A stretch of 64,000 bases of DNA. It comes from Zygnema circumcarinatum. Taxonomy: Eukaryota; Streptophyta; Zygnematophyceae; Zygnematales; Zygnemataceae. Every line of letters starts with the position of its first letter. The stretch's first letter is position 1. The position numbers were made by a program, and so were the translations under genes. Below, piece by piece: positions 34,843 through 46,152 of the stretch. The DNA lies in assembly GCA_037447605.1 (NCBI GenBank), contig CM074804.1, forward strand, positions 539,827-603,826, written 5' to 3'. The notes under the pieces are model-generated. The model did no database searches, was not told where the DNA came from, and was given only the letters and a program-made list of their open reading frames with translations.

Positions 34843-37800
34843 TTAAGCAGAGGGTTCTGTGCCATCGTTAAGGGCACAGCAGACAGTGGCTTTGTGGTGT
34901 CCGGAGTACACTCGAATTGCTTCCCCAGAGTTGATCTCCCACAGTCTTGCAGTGGTGTCTGAGGAAGCTGCAAAAAAAAAAAAAAAAAAAAAAAAAAAAN
35001 NNNNNNNNNAAAAAAAAAAAAAAAAAAAAAAAAAACACGAAATCAGAAACTTATGCATATGCTTTGTTTGTATACATTCATGTCTATGCATGTGTGTATG
35101 TATATGTATACAGATGTCCTTTTCCCACTGACAGAAGATGTAGAAGACTAAGTCCAACAGGTTAGGAGTGGCCGGACTCACCTGTCACAAGGTACGCTCC
35201 ATCCACAGAGAAGACACAGTCCCACACCCAACGCTGATGACCTAAAGCGTGCAAGTTCCAGAAAGATGTTATCAGCATTTCACATTTCTGACACTGGCGA
35301 CACTGCATCAAAACAGAACGACAGATTTGGATATTCTCTCTCTCCATCCGTAGGCTTGAGGATTCTCTCTAGCTTCGCCATATAAGCCTTCAGAGAGAAA
35401 AAATAGCAGTACGTACCAATGTAAATTTAATCTCTGAACGGTATTCCTGAGACATCTACAGCAAGACCCTCCTATTACTTGATGACATTCAAGACAACAA
35501 TAGCGTAGTAAACCTACTGGTGATCATTCTTTCCTTTTCTTCTTAGAAAATGTTCCGAAGAGAATGCTCTGAATGCGCCTTACCAACAAGAGTCTTCTCG
35601 AGTGTGAAATTCTCCGCCACGTTCCAAATTTTAACAGTGTGATCTGACGATGTGGTTGCCAGAAATCTGCGCAGATGACAAAAGTGAAGTAAGTTTTGGG
35701 CTAAATTAAATTAACAAGTGTCCCTCTAATTTGAACTAAAAGGATAGTGAAATGGCAAGATCATGCAGCATTGATTGACACAGACCTGTTGGGTTCGCAA
35801 TACTCAGGAGAAAGCAGGCACTTCAGAATGTATGCATTGTGAGCCTGAAGCTTGTGGAGAGGCTCAAAGTTAGTCGTCGTCTGCAATCCCCATAAAATAA
35901 ACCATAAGTCAGAGCACCGACTTCTTACAGCCGCGATACGTTGCCAGAAAAAGTCACCGCAATGCTGAAATCGCCAACTGATTGCTCATATCACGCCCTG
36001 TGTTGTCTACTTATATCTTGCAGGTAATGCAAACATAAACGTCTGCAAACATAACCTCAACATTGGGATTTCCAGTTCCTGCCCCAAGAAGTATCCTTCA
36101 GCAACATCCCCCTTTTCGTGAATCCTACTCTTTCCCTAAATCTTCTGCCCACTCCCTCAACATAAACGTCTGCAAACATAACCTCAACATTGTGATTTCC
36201 AGTTCCTGCCCCAGGAAGTATCCTTCAGCAACATCCCCCTTTTCGTGAATCCTATTCTTTCCCTAAATCTTCTGCCCACTCCCTCAAGATTAACTTTACT
36301 TCCTAGTCCCAATTCCACTTTTCCCATGTTCTCTATCTGCCAATTACACCTCCAAAGAGGCTGAGCGGTACATACCCAGAGGCCCCACCTGCGCCCCTCT
36401 GAGCAGGCGCCACACAAAGCACGTTCCAGCGTTGTTGGCCGCCACCACCAACCCTCCATCCCACATCACAGTAAGAGAGCGAATGGCTGTGTCTACTTCT
36501 GGAACCTGCAAGACAGGAGCATTAGGATTAGGGTTATTGATAGGGTTAGGATTAGGGGTTAGGGTTAGGGGTTAGGGTAAGAGTTAGGGTTAGGGTTAGG
36601 GTAAAAGTTAGGGTTAGGGTTAGGGTTAGGGTACGAGTTCGGATTAAGGTCAGGGTTAGGGTTGGGGATAGGAATAGGGATAGGAATAGGGTTAGGTGAT
36701 GGTGAGGGTTAGGGTTAAGGTTAAGGTTAAGGTTAGGGTTGAAATTAGGGTTAAGGTTCGCGTTAGAGTTAGGGTTAGGGCTAGGATATGCTTAAGACAT
36801 TTGAGGGTGTGAATTGAAAGTAGCTATTACCTGCTGCAGTAGGACAAGGACCTTTAGTGAGGTAATGGGAGTGATTGATAAAAGCTGCTATCTCAGGTTT
36901 GAGGAAGGATGCAGAGCAAAGCTCACCAGTTCACAGCTGCAAGAATTGGCAGTAAGATCCCAGACGCGGATGTTTCCATTCTGATCTCCAGAAATTAGCT
37001 CACTCTGCAGATATCAGGATTACGAAAGGTATCAGCAGATAACACAACATGGGAATATGAAATGTCTAGCTAGCTATAATGGGCGTCTTCCCCCATTGCT
37101 TCCATCCCCAGTCTCCCATAATCAAGTCCCTAAACGACTGAGCTACTACCACCCAAGCTTCAATCACAAGTTCAAGTCCCATTTAGACAAGACGTTAGGT
37201 AACAGGATTATGACTAGAGGAAGTGGAAGCAGGTCAATCCATCAGACCTGGTTCGGATGCAGGACCACTGTGTTCACAGCGGCACGGCTCTCATATTCTC
37301 GTTGGCATCCAGGAGCCCTGCTTGAGCAGCCACGCAGAAACAAAAAGAAATCAGATAAAGTACGTGTTGCACGTAATAGAATCTCACTACGTCCGAACAG
37401 GAGGTCACTAATTTCTTGGGATTGCAAGCTGGGCTTACGGTTCAGTGCATATTAGCCTACTTCTGAAAGCGCACCTGAGATCCCATATCTTGACAGTCCC
37501 GTCTTCGGATCCAGAAAACATCCATTTGCCATCACACTGAAAACCAACAGCGGTTACATTATTGGTGTGTCCATCGTAGCTGGTCACCTGCAGCAAAGGG
37601 GAACCAAAATGTTTTCATTCATATGCGTGTTTTTTTGGACCAGGACGGCTATAGATGAACAATTTGATTTGGAACAAGATGATAAGAGGGCACAGTTTTC
37701 CAGAAACAAGTTAAGGGGAGCCAGGCCAGTTATTGCATGCAATGCAGCACTAAGAACATAAATGCGGAGGAACATCGTCTAAAGCTGAGAGGCAAAAGAG

Positions 37801-38345
37801 CTATGAAACTCACAGGCTGTGCTGTACTCGAATTAACCTCAAACAAGCGAATATGTGGATTTCCTGCTGCTGCCAGGTACTGTTTATCAGGAGTGATCTC
37901 CAGCCGATTCACTTGCTGTACACCCTCTCATGAAAGAACTCGCAGTGTTATTAAAAACGTGTCTTCGTCAAAAGATTTTTCACCGCACGGAGCGAAACGG
38001 CCATATTCAAGGACTGAAGTGAAATGCGTTCAGAAAAACATCCATACTTTACCAACTACACACCATGTAAATCTAGCAAACTTCAAATAATCTACAATGT
38101 TAAAACACACACAATCTCAGCCTTTCAGACCAAATATCTGCATAATCGTTTCCATAGTCCACACCGCTCGATCACCGGACAAACAATCAATAACAGTGCC
38201 AGTTGAGCACTTTCATAGGAAACAAACGATTACTTACAGAGTCTGCATACTGCAAAGTTCTATAGCAGCGACCAGTTGTTGCTTCCCAGAAGCGGATTGT
38301 ATGGTCGTAGCCTGCAGTAGCTAGCACCACAGAGGGATGCGGCAT
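34843..38345 (-). CDS. LST8: TOR complex WD40 subunit LST8
   Basis: Minus-strand exons are 38345-38238, 37915-37814, 37587-37475, 37317-37248, 37004-36927, 36505-36389, 35880-35786, 35666-35584, 35241-35182 and 34967-34843, giving 316 residues with all ten phases matched. The protein is a seven-bladed WD40 propeller and aligns end to end with plant and animal LST8: [108 protein letters not shown] and [20 protein letters not shown], ending in the [10 protein letters not shown] blade. LST8 binds and stabilises the TOR kinase domain. Introns carry unusual sequence: a poly-A/T run with an N gap in the last, a 127-nt tand­em duplication in intron 6 and a TTAGGG-like array in intron 5. The gene is head to head with LIN37. 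Confidence 0.96.
34971..35034. repeat. Poly-A (poly-T on the coding strand) with 10-N gap
   Basis: An A run interrupted by ten N at 35000-35009. On the coding strand it is the pyrimidine tract directly before the last LST8 exon. Confidence 0.9.
36033..36288. repeat. Two-copy tandem duplication, 127-nt period, in LST8 intron
   Basis: The block beginning CATAAACGTCTGCAAACATA recurs 127 nt later (36034 and 36161) with only a few base changes between copies. Confidence 0.85.
36520..36790. repeat. Interstitial TTAGGG-like array in LST8 intron
   Basis: About 270 nt of TTAGGG units, many exact, with variants such as TTAGGGG, TTAAGG and GATAGGAATAGGG. The unit is the six-base TTAGGG, not the seven-base TTTAGGG typical of land-plant telomeres. 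It lies between LST8 exons 5 and 6. Confidence 0.9.
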
Positions 38346-38531
38346 GTCTACCGTCCTCCCTATGGCTCCTCCTCCTCCTCCTCCTCCTCCCACTTCCTCT
38401 ACCCTCCCGCTCACATTAGTATAAGAAGGTCATCCCTCCCTCCCCTCTCCCCTCTTCCATTCTCCCTCCCTTCCCCCTTCCCCTTTGCCTCTCCCTTTCC
38501 CTTCCCCTCCACTTCAGGCCCTTTCGTACCT

Positions 38532-38594
38532 CGCACATATACCAATGAGCATTTGCCACGTGTGTACATTGCATACGTGGCGAGTCCCCATTGG
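38532..38594. promoter_or_regulatory. Two exact ERSE-like motifs as an inverted pair
   Basis: 38532-38550 reads CCAAT-N9-CCACG and 38576-38594 reads CGTGG-N9-ATTGG, so two exact copies face each other across 25 nt. They lie in the 368-nt gap between the LST8 and LIN37 start codons and could serve both genes. Confidence 0.65.
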
Positions 38595-38713
38595 AGAGTT
38601 TGAATGTATTTTTTGTTCAGGCCGCCGTTGGAACACTGCGACTCTCCGCCTCCCTCGCGCGCTCTCTCTCATTCTCTCTCTCTCCTGCGGAGAGTTGCAG
38701 GGGCAGGAGAGCC

Positions 38714-41429
38714 ATGGCGGCAGAGCCCGGCGCTGCAGGAGCAAGCGCGATGATGGTGGGTGCGGAGGAGGAGCTGCGGAGCTTCTTTCGGAGGGTCATG
38801 GCGGACACTGCAGAGTCTTCTGCGGGGCCGAAGCCAAGCAGCACAGGGTTGGAGGAGGCAGCAGCGAAAGTGGTGGCAGGGAGACTGCAAAGCAGAGGAG
38901 GGCAGAAGCAGCCTCTTCGAGGTGCTCTCGCTATTCGGCCTGTCTTTCGGCGCGGAGGAGGAGGAGGAGGAGGAGGAGGAGGAGGAGAAGGACGAGGAGG
39001 AGCAGGAGCAGGAGGAGGAGTAAGCGGAGTAGCATTAACAGGAGGAGGGAGATCTCCAGGCCGCTATATCCCTCTTCCTCCTGGACTTTTGCAACGGGCC
39101 CACCCCCCGCAGCATGTGCTTGCACAGGTGGCGCCATTCAGGGAGGGGCAGACGCTGGGAGAGGCCCCTTCACAGCAGCCAGCTCCTGTGCGGAATACGC
39201 GAACTGGAGAGGTTCTCCTGCAGGTAACGAGGGTGAAGGGTTAATGCAACTGCACAGTGGATTGGATTTTTTTTTAGCTTAAGTTGGAAACACTCGTGGG
39301 TGGTGGTGCAAAAGAGTTCAGATAAGCACATTGAATTTTTTTTGGTAGTAATCATTGAAAGAGGTGAATTTGAAAGAGTTAGCACTGCTTGTGGAAACTT
39401 TTTGCTGATTCTCATGAGAAGTTCTCAGTCAAACTTATTTCTCCTACATGTACCATTCCATCAGTTTCCGTCCTCTGTCCGTTCCCTCTCGGCAACAAAG
39501 ATCGATTTTCCCCGTGCCTATTGCATGTCCAATTTTCGATGGAATTTTCAGAACTCTTTTCTTAGATGATGGCTTGTCTGTAAAATTACTCTTTGACGGT
39601 AATGCAATTGCCTGCTCCATCGACAAAAAATAGAGTCGTAGGCTATTCACTTGCCTTTATCATTCACTTTACATCTTAGAGTCCCTTTCAGAGAATTTAC
39701 TAATTCAAGGCCGTTGAAACTTGGAAACTCTGAAGCACAGAGCTAGTGTTGCAGTTTGAGAGCTTAACTGAAATGCCTACATATAGATTGATATTGAAAG
39801 TAAGAAAAGCTTGCTCGGTTCAAGTAAATGGCGATGCTTGAGGATAAGGCTCGCATATTCTTGTCTCGACTGCAGGGATGGGGATTGCCATCCAATAGAT
39901 CCAGCACAACACCTGGGTATGTTGCGCAAACTCTTTCGTCTCATTCTCTATTGTAAGATATGCGCGAAGCGGAAAGGAGTTTGTCAGATGAACTCATATG
40001 TGCATGCAGAGCAAACGATATGAGTTACATCAGGCATGATTATAGTTGATCCTAGCTTTTGTCCGATAACATGAAAAGTAGGCCTTACTCTTTTCAGCAT
40101 GGAAGCAATTCTCCTTTTTTTTGGCGGCTGAAATTGGATGATGGGGAAAACCTGCATCAGGCAAACGGCTGCTGACTTGCCATCCGTGCTTCTTCACGAT
40201 CGGAAGGTACGAAACTCACTCTTTTTCCCCCACAGGACAATCTTTTTCGGATAGACTTGTAAGACTAGAGTAGACTTGAAGTGTGCAGGTCGAGGCTAAC
40301 GTAGGTGTATGCTTTTTGATCCTCCAACTGAAACAGACAGACAGATGAGGTACTGCAGGTCCGACTTACTTCTGAAATGGACCGGACGTCGCTTTACGCA
40401 CTTTGTCGGCGATGGCTGCACAATGATGTTCCAAGGGGGAGGCAAGAGGTCTGTAAAGAGCATCACCAAGGAGGGATGTCTTCAGGATTTGGAAGATTTT
40501 GAGGATTGGAGGGAAACCTGTAGTTGAGGCATCTGCTTTTCTTATGAGCACATTTTCGTCCATCGTGGTGGGAGTGAGGAAGAGTTGAAAGAACTTTGAA
40601 TTGCCCTCTGGAGTCTTTGGCTACTGGTTTGAGCAGTGAAGAAAGAGCAGAGGCTTGATTTATTTTTGCCTAAAGAAGGGCTTGATGCATGTATGGATTG
40701 GCCAGATGGCACGCTGTCTGGGAGGTGTGACGGATTCCTGGCCTATACCAGGAGGGTTTCTGATGCTGCCACCTCCCCCTCCCGCAGAGGAAGGTGGAGA
40801 GGTAGTAGGGACAGAAGCTGAGGTGGTAAGTACAGGAAGAGGGAATTGTAGAGCTTGTGTCTGGAATGTCGAGTTTGTGAGCTGTTTTGCATTTGGAAAG
40901 TAATGTTAGTGGTAAGAGTTTCTTATGTTGGGGACAAAGTCGTCTGAAGGTGGGCCTGCGGCAGAGAAATAGGAGTTTAAAGTAGTAAAGCATGAACTTG
41001 TGCACTGAATGGTAGTACTCTTTCTCTCTCTCCCCCCCTTTCTCTCTCTCTTTCTCTCTATCTCTCACGTTGTGTATGCGCGGCCGGTTTGCAGTCATCA
41101 CCAACAGGTTGCGCCCCAACATTGGAAGCGCATATGCAGCACTTTGCCCAGATCAGAAAAAGGTATTCCTCTTTCATTTGATGCTAATGGTATAGACGGT
41201 GGCAAAAAGGGGGGAGACAGAAAGTGCTTGCGGGAGAACTAAAAGTTTGACAGGAAGGTTAGCACCAAGTCTGCCTTTTTTTTCATGACAGTGAAGGGAA
41301 AGAGGAGGGTGCAGATGCCAGGCCAAGAGGATTAGGAGGATTGTTCGGTACCGCTATCGGCTTCAAATGCTTCTTCCCTCCCCCCGCTTGGAGATCGCCT
41401 TTCAGGATGGCAGTCATGCAGCTCCTTAA
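38714..41429 (+). CDS. LIN37: LIN37-like DREAM/MuvB complex subunit
   Basis: Exons are 38714-39223, 39876-39916, 40161-40206, 40359-40448, 40676-40825, 41095-41162 and 41315-41429, giving about 339 residues with matched phases. The core reads VLLHDRKVRLTSEMDRTSLY then ALCRRWLHND, which lines up without gaps to the animal LIN37 segment containing TPLYPICRAWMRN. A short Pro-rich block (LMLPPPPP) follows at the place where LIN37 has LPPPTPP, and the C-terminus is a basic helix (IRRIVRYRYRLQMLLP). LIN37 is part of the MuvB core that represses cell-cycle genes with E2F/DP and MYB-like partners; plant DREAM complexes also contain LIN37 homologues. The N-terminal 170 residues are low in complexity, with a Gly run at about residue 80. 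The start of exon 5 (40676) is the least certain border; 40697 region acceptors also keep frame. Confidence 0.75.
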
Positions 41430-42562
41430 ATGGTTTTCCACCACCAGCCAACCTCTCCGTCTGCAGGGGGGGAGGAGGGAGGGGGGAGGAGGGGGATGGG
41501 CAGGCATACATGATCTGAGGAGCTTTTATGAGGTGAGACAATTAACGTCCTATTTTATGCTAAACCACTCGTTGGGTCCCAAGTGCACATGTGATGTGGC
41601 ATCCTCATGGTACCTCACACCCTTACGCCGCCACACTCCAAGATGCTCACACATGAAAACTTACACCTGACCAAGATAACGAACATGGATCTGTCCTTGT
41701 CTTGTCTTTCTTGTGGTCATACATGTTCAATCGATTCTATGCATGTCCTGCCACCGTTGGGATTACTCATAATGTTTCTTCGTTGTTTTGTATGATCTAG
41801 TGTTAACTAACATTAGCGATTCGATTGGTCAACGCCCCCTTTTTTTCTGACGGAGTGCACGCCTGGTGTCAGTTTATGAAAATCCACCAAAACGCAGACC
41901 ATCCTTTCCTTAGTTTTTCTGAATATCTCTTTTGGATTTGTGTTTTGGGTCCTTGAGGGTTTTTAGGGCTATTTCAGGTGCTCTGAATCGAGAGCTCTTC
42001 CATGGGATGTAACCGTCGCCATTCCCATTCTGTGAATTCCTCGTTGCTGTTGTTTTTAATGCTTTTAAATCAAGCGCAGAGCAGAAATGTGGCTAAGTTA
42101 TCGTCAACCTTGTCATACGTCTCCAGACAGTAACCCATGTCATGTATATGTTTATGTACAGTTCCATCAAGTCTTCAATTGAACCAGAAGTTAGATCAAT
42201 ATCATTGAATGGATTTGAACATAATTAAGTAGAGGATTCTCAGACTTGAAAAAATAGATCTAGATGATGATAACTGATAGTGAGAAACCTTTCTATGTCT
42301 AAGACTCCTCGATAGCGTGTGTTACACTCAGACATTGCGCTTCGGACTTTTCAGAAACAGTACTTTCAAACTTTACTTGAAATCAAATCTCTGGAAGGCA
42401 TTGACTAGCTTGAAATACTACATTCTTTGTCAAAGCAAAACAAGGAAAAATGCAAACATGTAGAGGAGTTGAAACCAGAAAGCAATAACCTTTTCCAGAA
42501 GTTTCAAACTCCGGATAGCTGAAGCTTTGGCCCTCCTTGAGATGTTGCAGAGAGCTGTGCGT
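41430..42562. other. Intergenic region between convergent genes
   Basis: Sequence between the LIN37 and Pol I A12 stops, with a GGAGGGAGGGGGGA run at 41466-41496 and otherwise no recognised feature. Confidence 0.55.
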
Positions 42563-44315
42563 TTATGTATTTAGACTGAACTTGTACTTACATTTGACAC
42601 ACTCATAGAAAACCGTTTGCCCTTCATCCGCCGATCGTAACTGAATCCACACCCGCCCTTTCAAGCTTTGTTAGACAATGCTAGCAGTCACAGTTGTCTA
42701 AAGCTCAACGGAAGGAAGGAAGGGAAGGGAAGGGAAGGGAAGGGAAGAAAAGGGAAGGAAAGGGAAGGGATCATTGCATCCTCTTCAGGACCCTAAAAAA
42801 TCTATACTGTAATATTAAAAACCATAAAAGACAAACCTGAAATCTGATGGTTCAATGAGAAAAGCCCATGGGAAGTACCTCGTTCAAAAGCAAACTCAAT
42901 ATCCTGATGAAACTTTTATATGCAGCATCTGGTGTGCAACAGCTCATTGCAACGGAATAGGACGAGGACATGGACAATGGGACCTACCTGCATTGTGTAG
43001 TACTCCATCTCCTTGTTGCCGCAATTCGGACAAGTTTCATTAACCTGCTCCAAACAAGCCAACCAATATCAGCTCAAATCTCCTCAAACACAGATTGAAG
43101 ACCTTTGCAAAGATATGGGCAGAGATTCAGTCAACTTCAGGAGTATAGAGAGCGAAAGAGCTGCAAAAGTCTTATCATCAGCTAGAGGGCTTACTGACTT
43201 CTGACTTGTTCTGTTCGTCACTAGATTATATCACAGTCAGAAACTGGGTCCAAACTCTAGAAGTAACTGAATACCTTGGCACGTTCCAACACATTGTTCG
43301 CCTCTCCTGCTACGACAGCCTCATCTGCTGCCAATGGAACTAATGGCTCAATACCATATCTCCTCATAAAATCCTGCAATGTAAAAGCCAAACTGAGAAC
43401 ACGTCAAGATTGTGCAATTGACAAAACCTACTTCTATCTTACTGACGAAACAAGTTCAATATTAGAGCCCTGACAATCACATCAGCAACATATGCAACAA
43501 TTCTAACTACTTTGCGACATGTGTTGGCCGTCTGAAGTATATTCACTTCAGACCTAGGGTGATATGTTCCAGTTCAAAAGACATGTAACTTGACAAGGCC
43601 AAAGGATAGATTATAAGAGAATTAGAATTGTTTCACGTGCCACCGAGAATGCAAATGTGACTCATGGCGTTGTTAAACGACTTCACTACAATCTGTTGCC
43701 ACTTAAGGTTCCAAAAAACGACTTGACCAAATGAGACAAAGGAAGCAGCGAAGACATTGCTCCTCCGGATCAATTAAACCAGAGATATAGATTTATACAC
43801 TAGAAAAAAATATCATTTACACATTTAACCTATACCATTAGTTAAGCTCCCATTAAATGCAAGTTTCTTCTTCTTTCTTTCTAGCGATCATACCGCAGGG
43901 CCACTCCTGGTTACCACCACATTTTCCCCTGCAAAGATAAACCAAAAAGCCGACATTGCAATTTGTAAGCTCTTAAAACTTTTAGCAGCGACACATCTGC
44001 TTGAACCAGTTACAAGCGGCTAATTACAGCGACTCTGGAAGAGGTGCGACGTCATACTTCATCGGCTGTCAAGAGCCTAAAGTGTCTTTGTGTAGCTAAA
44101 AATGGCATACTAACCTTTAGCTGTTAATCTAGTCCCCTAATCTGCAAACAGAAGATACACGAGCGACATAAGTTAAAAAAGCAGATACATGTTAACTGAC
44201 CTGAGAGCACGCGTTGCTGCTTGCAGAGGGGACAAGATGCAACTCGACCATCACTAGGCAGGTCGAGAAGGGTTCCACAAAGAGAGCAGAATAGGTGCCT
44301 GTAAGCACTCGCCAT
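42563..44315 (-). CDS. NRPA12: RNA polymerase I subunit A12 (RPA12/A12.2)
   Basis: Minus-strand exons are 44315-44201, 43928-43894, 43373-43275, 43044-42988 and 42640-42563, giving 127 residues with matched phases. Two zinc ribbons are visible. The N-terminal one uses C10, C13, C28 and C31 (FCSLCGTLLDL, CPLCKQQ). The TFIIS-like C-terminal one uses C88, C91, C116 and C119 (CPNCG, YECVKC). The RSADEGQT hairpin with D107 and E108 is present, the part that drives transcript cleavage in this family. The size fits A12.2 (about 120 residues) and the N-terminal ribbon separates it from TFIIS and from the Pol III subunit C11. It acts in the nucleolus on rRNA transcription. A (GGGAA)n run sits in intergenic DNA just upstream of the last exon (42711-42772, inside the intron). 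The gene is head to head with CK2 alpha across a large purine tract. Confidence 0.93.
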
Positions 44316-44377
44316 GGGACTGCAGCGAGAAGCGAAGACACATAGTCATGCTGGTCAGTGCCAACACATGCCATTGT

Positions 44378-44787
44378 GGGAGAGGGAGAGGGAGAGGGAG
44401 AAGGGAGAGGGAGAGGGAGGGAGAAGGGAGAGGGAGGGGAAAGGGAAAAGAAAGGAAAGGGAGGAAGGAAAGAAAGAAAGGGGAGGGAAAGGGAGGAAGG
44501 GAAAGGGAGGGAAAGAAAGGAAAGGAAAGGAAAGGGAGAGGAAAGGGAGAGGAAAGGGAGGGGAGAGGGAGAGGGAGGGAGAAGGAAAGGAAAGAAAGGG
44601 AAGGGGAAGGGAAAGAAAGGGAGAGGAAAGAAAGGAAAGAAAGGAAAGGAAAGAAAGGAAAGGAAAGGGAGAGGGAAGGAAAGAAAAAGAAGAGAAAGAA
44701 AGAAAGGAAAAGAAAAGAAAAGAAAGAAAGGAAGAAAGAAAGAAAGGAAAGAAGGAAAGAAAAGAAAAGAAAGAAAGAAAGAAAGAA

Positions 44788-44831
<44 letters not shown>

Positions 44832-45765
44832 AGGAAAGAAAGAAGGAAGGGGAAGGGGAGGGAAAGAAGAAAGAAAGGAAAAGAAAGGGAGAGGGAGAGG
44901 AAAGAGAAAGGAAAGAAAGAAAGGGAAAAGAAAAGAAGAAAGAAAGAAAGAAAGGGAAGAAAGAAAGAAAGGAAAGAAAGAAAGAAAGAAAGGAAAGGAA
45001 AGAAAAGAAGAAAGAAAGGAAAGAAAGGAAAGAAAGGAAAGAAAGGAAAAGAAAGGGAAAAGAAAAGAAAGGGAAAGGGAGAGGAAAGGGAGAAGAAAGG
45101 GAGGAAAGGGAGGGGAGGGAAAGAAGGGAGGGAGGGAAAGAAAGGAAAGAAAGAAAGAAGGAAGGGAGGAAAGGGAGAGGAAAGGGAGAGGGAAGGGAAG
45201 GAAAGGGAGAGGGAGAGGAAAGGGAAAAGAAAGGAAAGGAAAAGAAGGAAAGGGAGGGAGGAAAAGAAAGGAAAGGGAGGAAAGAAAGGGAGGAAAGGGA
45301 GAGGGAGAGGGAGGGAGAGGAAAGAAAGGGGAGGGGGAGGGGGAGGGGAGGGAGGGAGGGGAGGGAGGGGAGGGAGGGAGAGGGAGGGAGGGAGAAGGGA
45401 GAGGGAGAGGGAGAGGGAGAGGAGAGGGAGAGGGAAAGGAGAGGGAGAGGGAGGGAGGGAGGGGAGGGAGGGAGAGGGAGGGAGGGAGAGGGAGAGGAAA
45501 GGGAGGAAAGGGAGGAAAGGGAGAGGGAGAAGGAGGAAAGGAAGGAGGGAGGGAGAGGGAGGGGAAGGAGAAGGGAGAGGGAGAGGGAGAGGGAGAGGGA
45601 GAGGGAGAGGGAGAGGGAGAGGGAGAGGGAGGGAGAGGGAGAGGGAGAGGGAGAGGGAGGGAGAGGGAGAGGGAGTTAGGGAGTGAGGGAGTGAGGGAGT
45701 GAGGGAGTGAGGGGAGTGAGGGAGAGAGCGAGAAGGAAGAGTGGAAGAGGGAGAGGAAGAGAGGC
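44378..45765. repeat. Giant polypurine tract
   Basis: From 44378 to 45675 every base on the plus strand is A or G (1298 nt without a pyrimidine). Unit composition shifts along it: GGGAGA at both ends and GAAA/GGAAA in the middle. From 45676 a TTAGGGAG then GTGAGGGA repeat carries it to about 45765. Confidence 0.97.
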
Positions 45766-45953
45766 ATATAATAGAGAGGGAGAGGGAACATAACCACACC
45801 TCCCCGGCGTCCTCGTCCGCTCCCTTCACCACCGCCCCATGGCGCCCTCTCCCTCTCCCTCCCGCCATATCCCGCACGCCCCACTCGACTCCCTGCCCTT
45901 TCGCGGCAGCGAAACGGAGGTCCAGCGTTTGCAGGAGTTCGCAGTAGGGCTTA

Positions 45954-45972
45954 CGTGGCGCTCCCCAATTGG
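45954..45972 (-). promoter_or_regulatory. Exact ERSE-like motif
   Basis: CGTGG-N9-ATTGG on the plus strand, about 500 nt upstream of the CK2 alpha start. It directly precedes a telo-box-like element at 46033. Confidence 0.55.
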
Positions 45973-46083
45973 TCAAGAGCGGAGAAAATCGAGCGAATCG
46001 ACCGATTTTTGTAGATGTTTGACATGGAAATTTGGCCTTAGGGTTTTGATGCGGCTGGTTTAGCGTGTGGCCGCCGCTGTAGG

Positions 46084-46152
46084 AGGGAGAGGGAGAGGGA
46101 GAGGGAGAGGGAGAGAGAGAGAGGGAGAGGGAGGGAGGGAGAGAGGGAGAAG
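46084..46152. repeat. GAGAGG microsatellite upstream of CK2 alpha
   Basis: A further GGGAGA run, separate from the giant tract, in the likely CK2 alpha 5' region. Confidence 0.8.

Noticed and set aside
36520-36790. A chromosome end
   Set aside because: The TTAGGG array is flanked on both sides by exons of one gene, so it is interstitial.
40289-40304. A 16-nt LIN37 micro-exon with good splice sites
   Set aside because: Including it shifts the next exon into a frame with an early stop; skipping it keeps the conserved LIN37 segment in frame.
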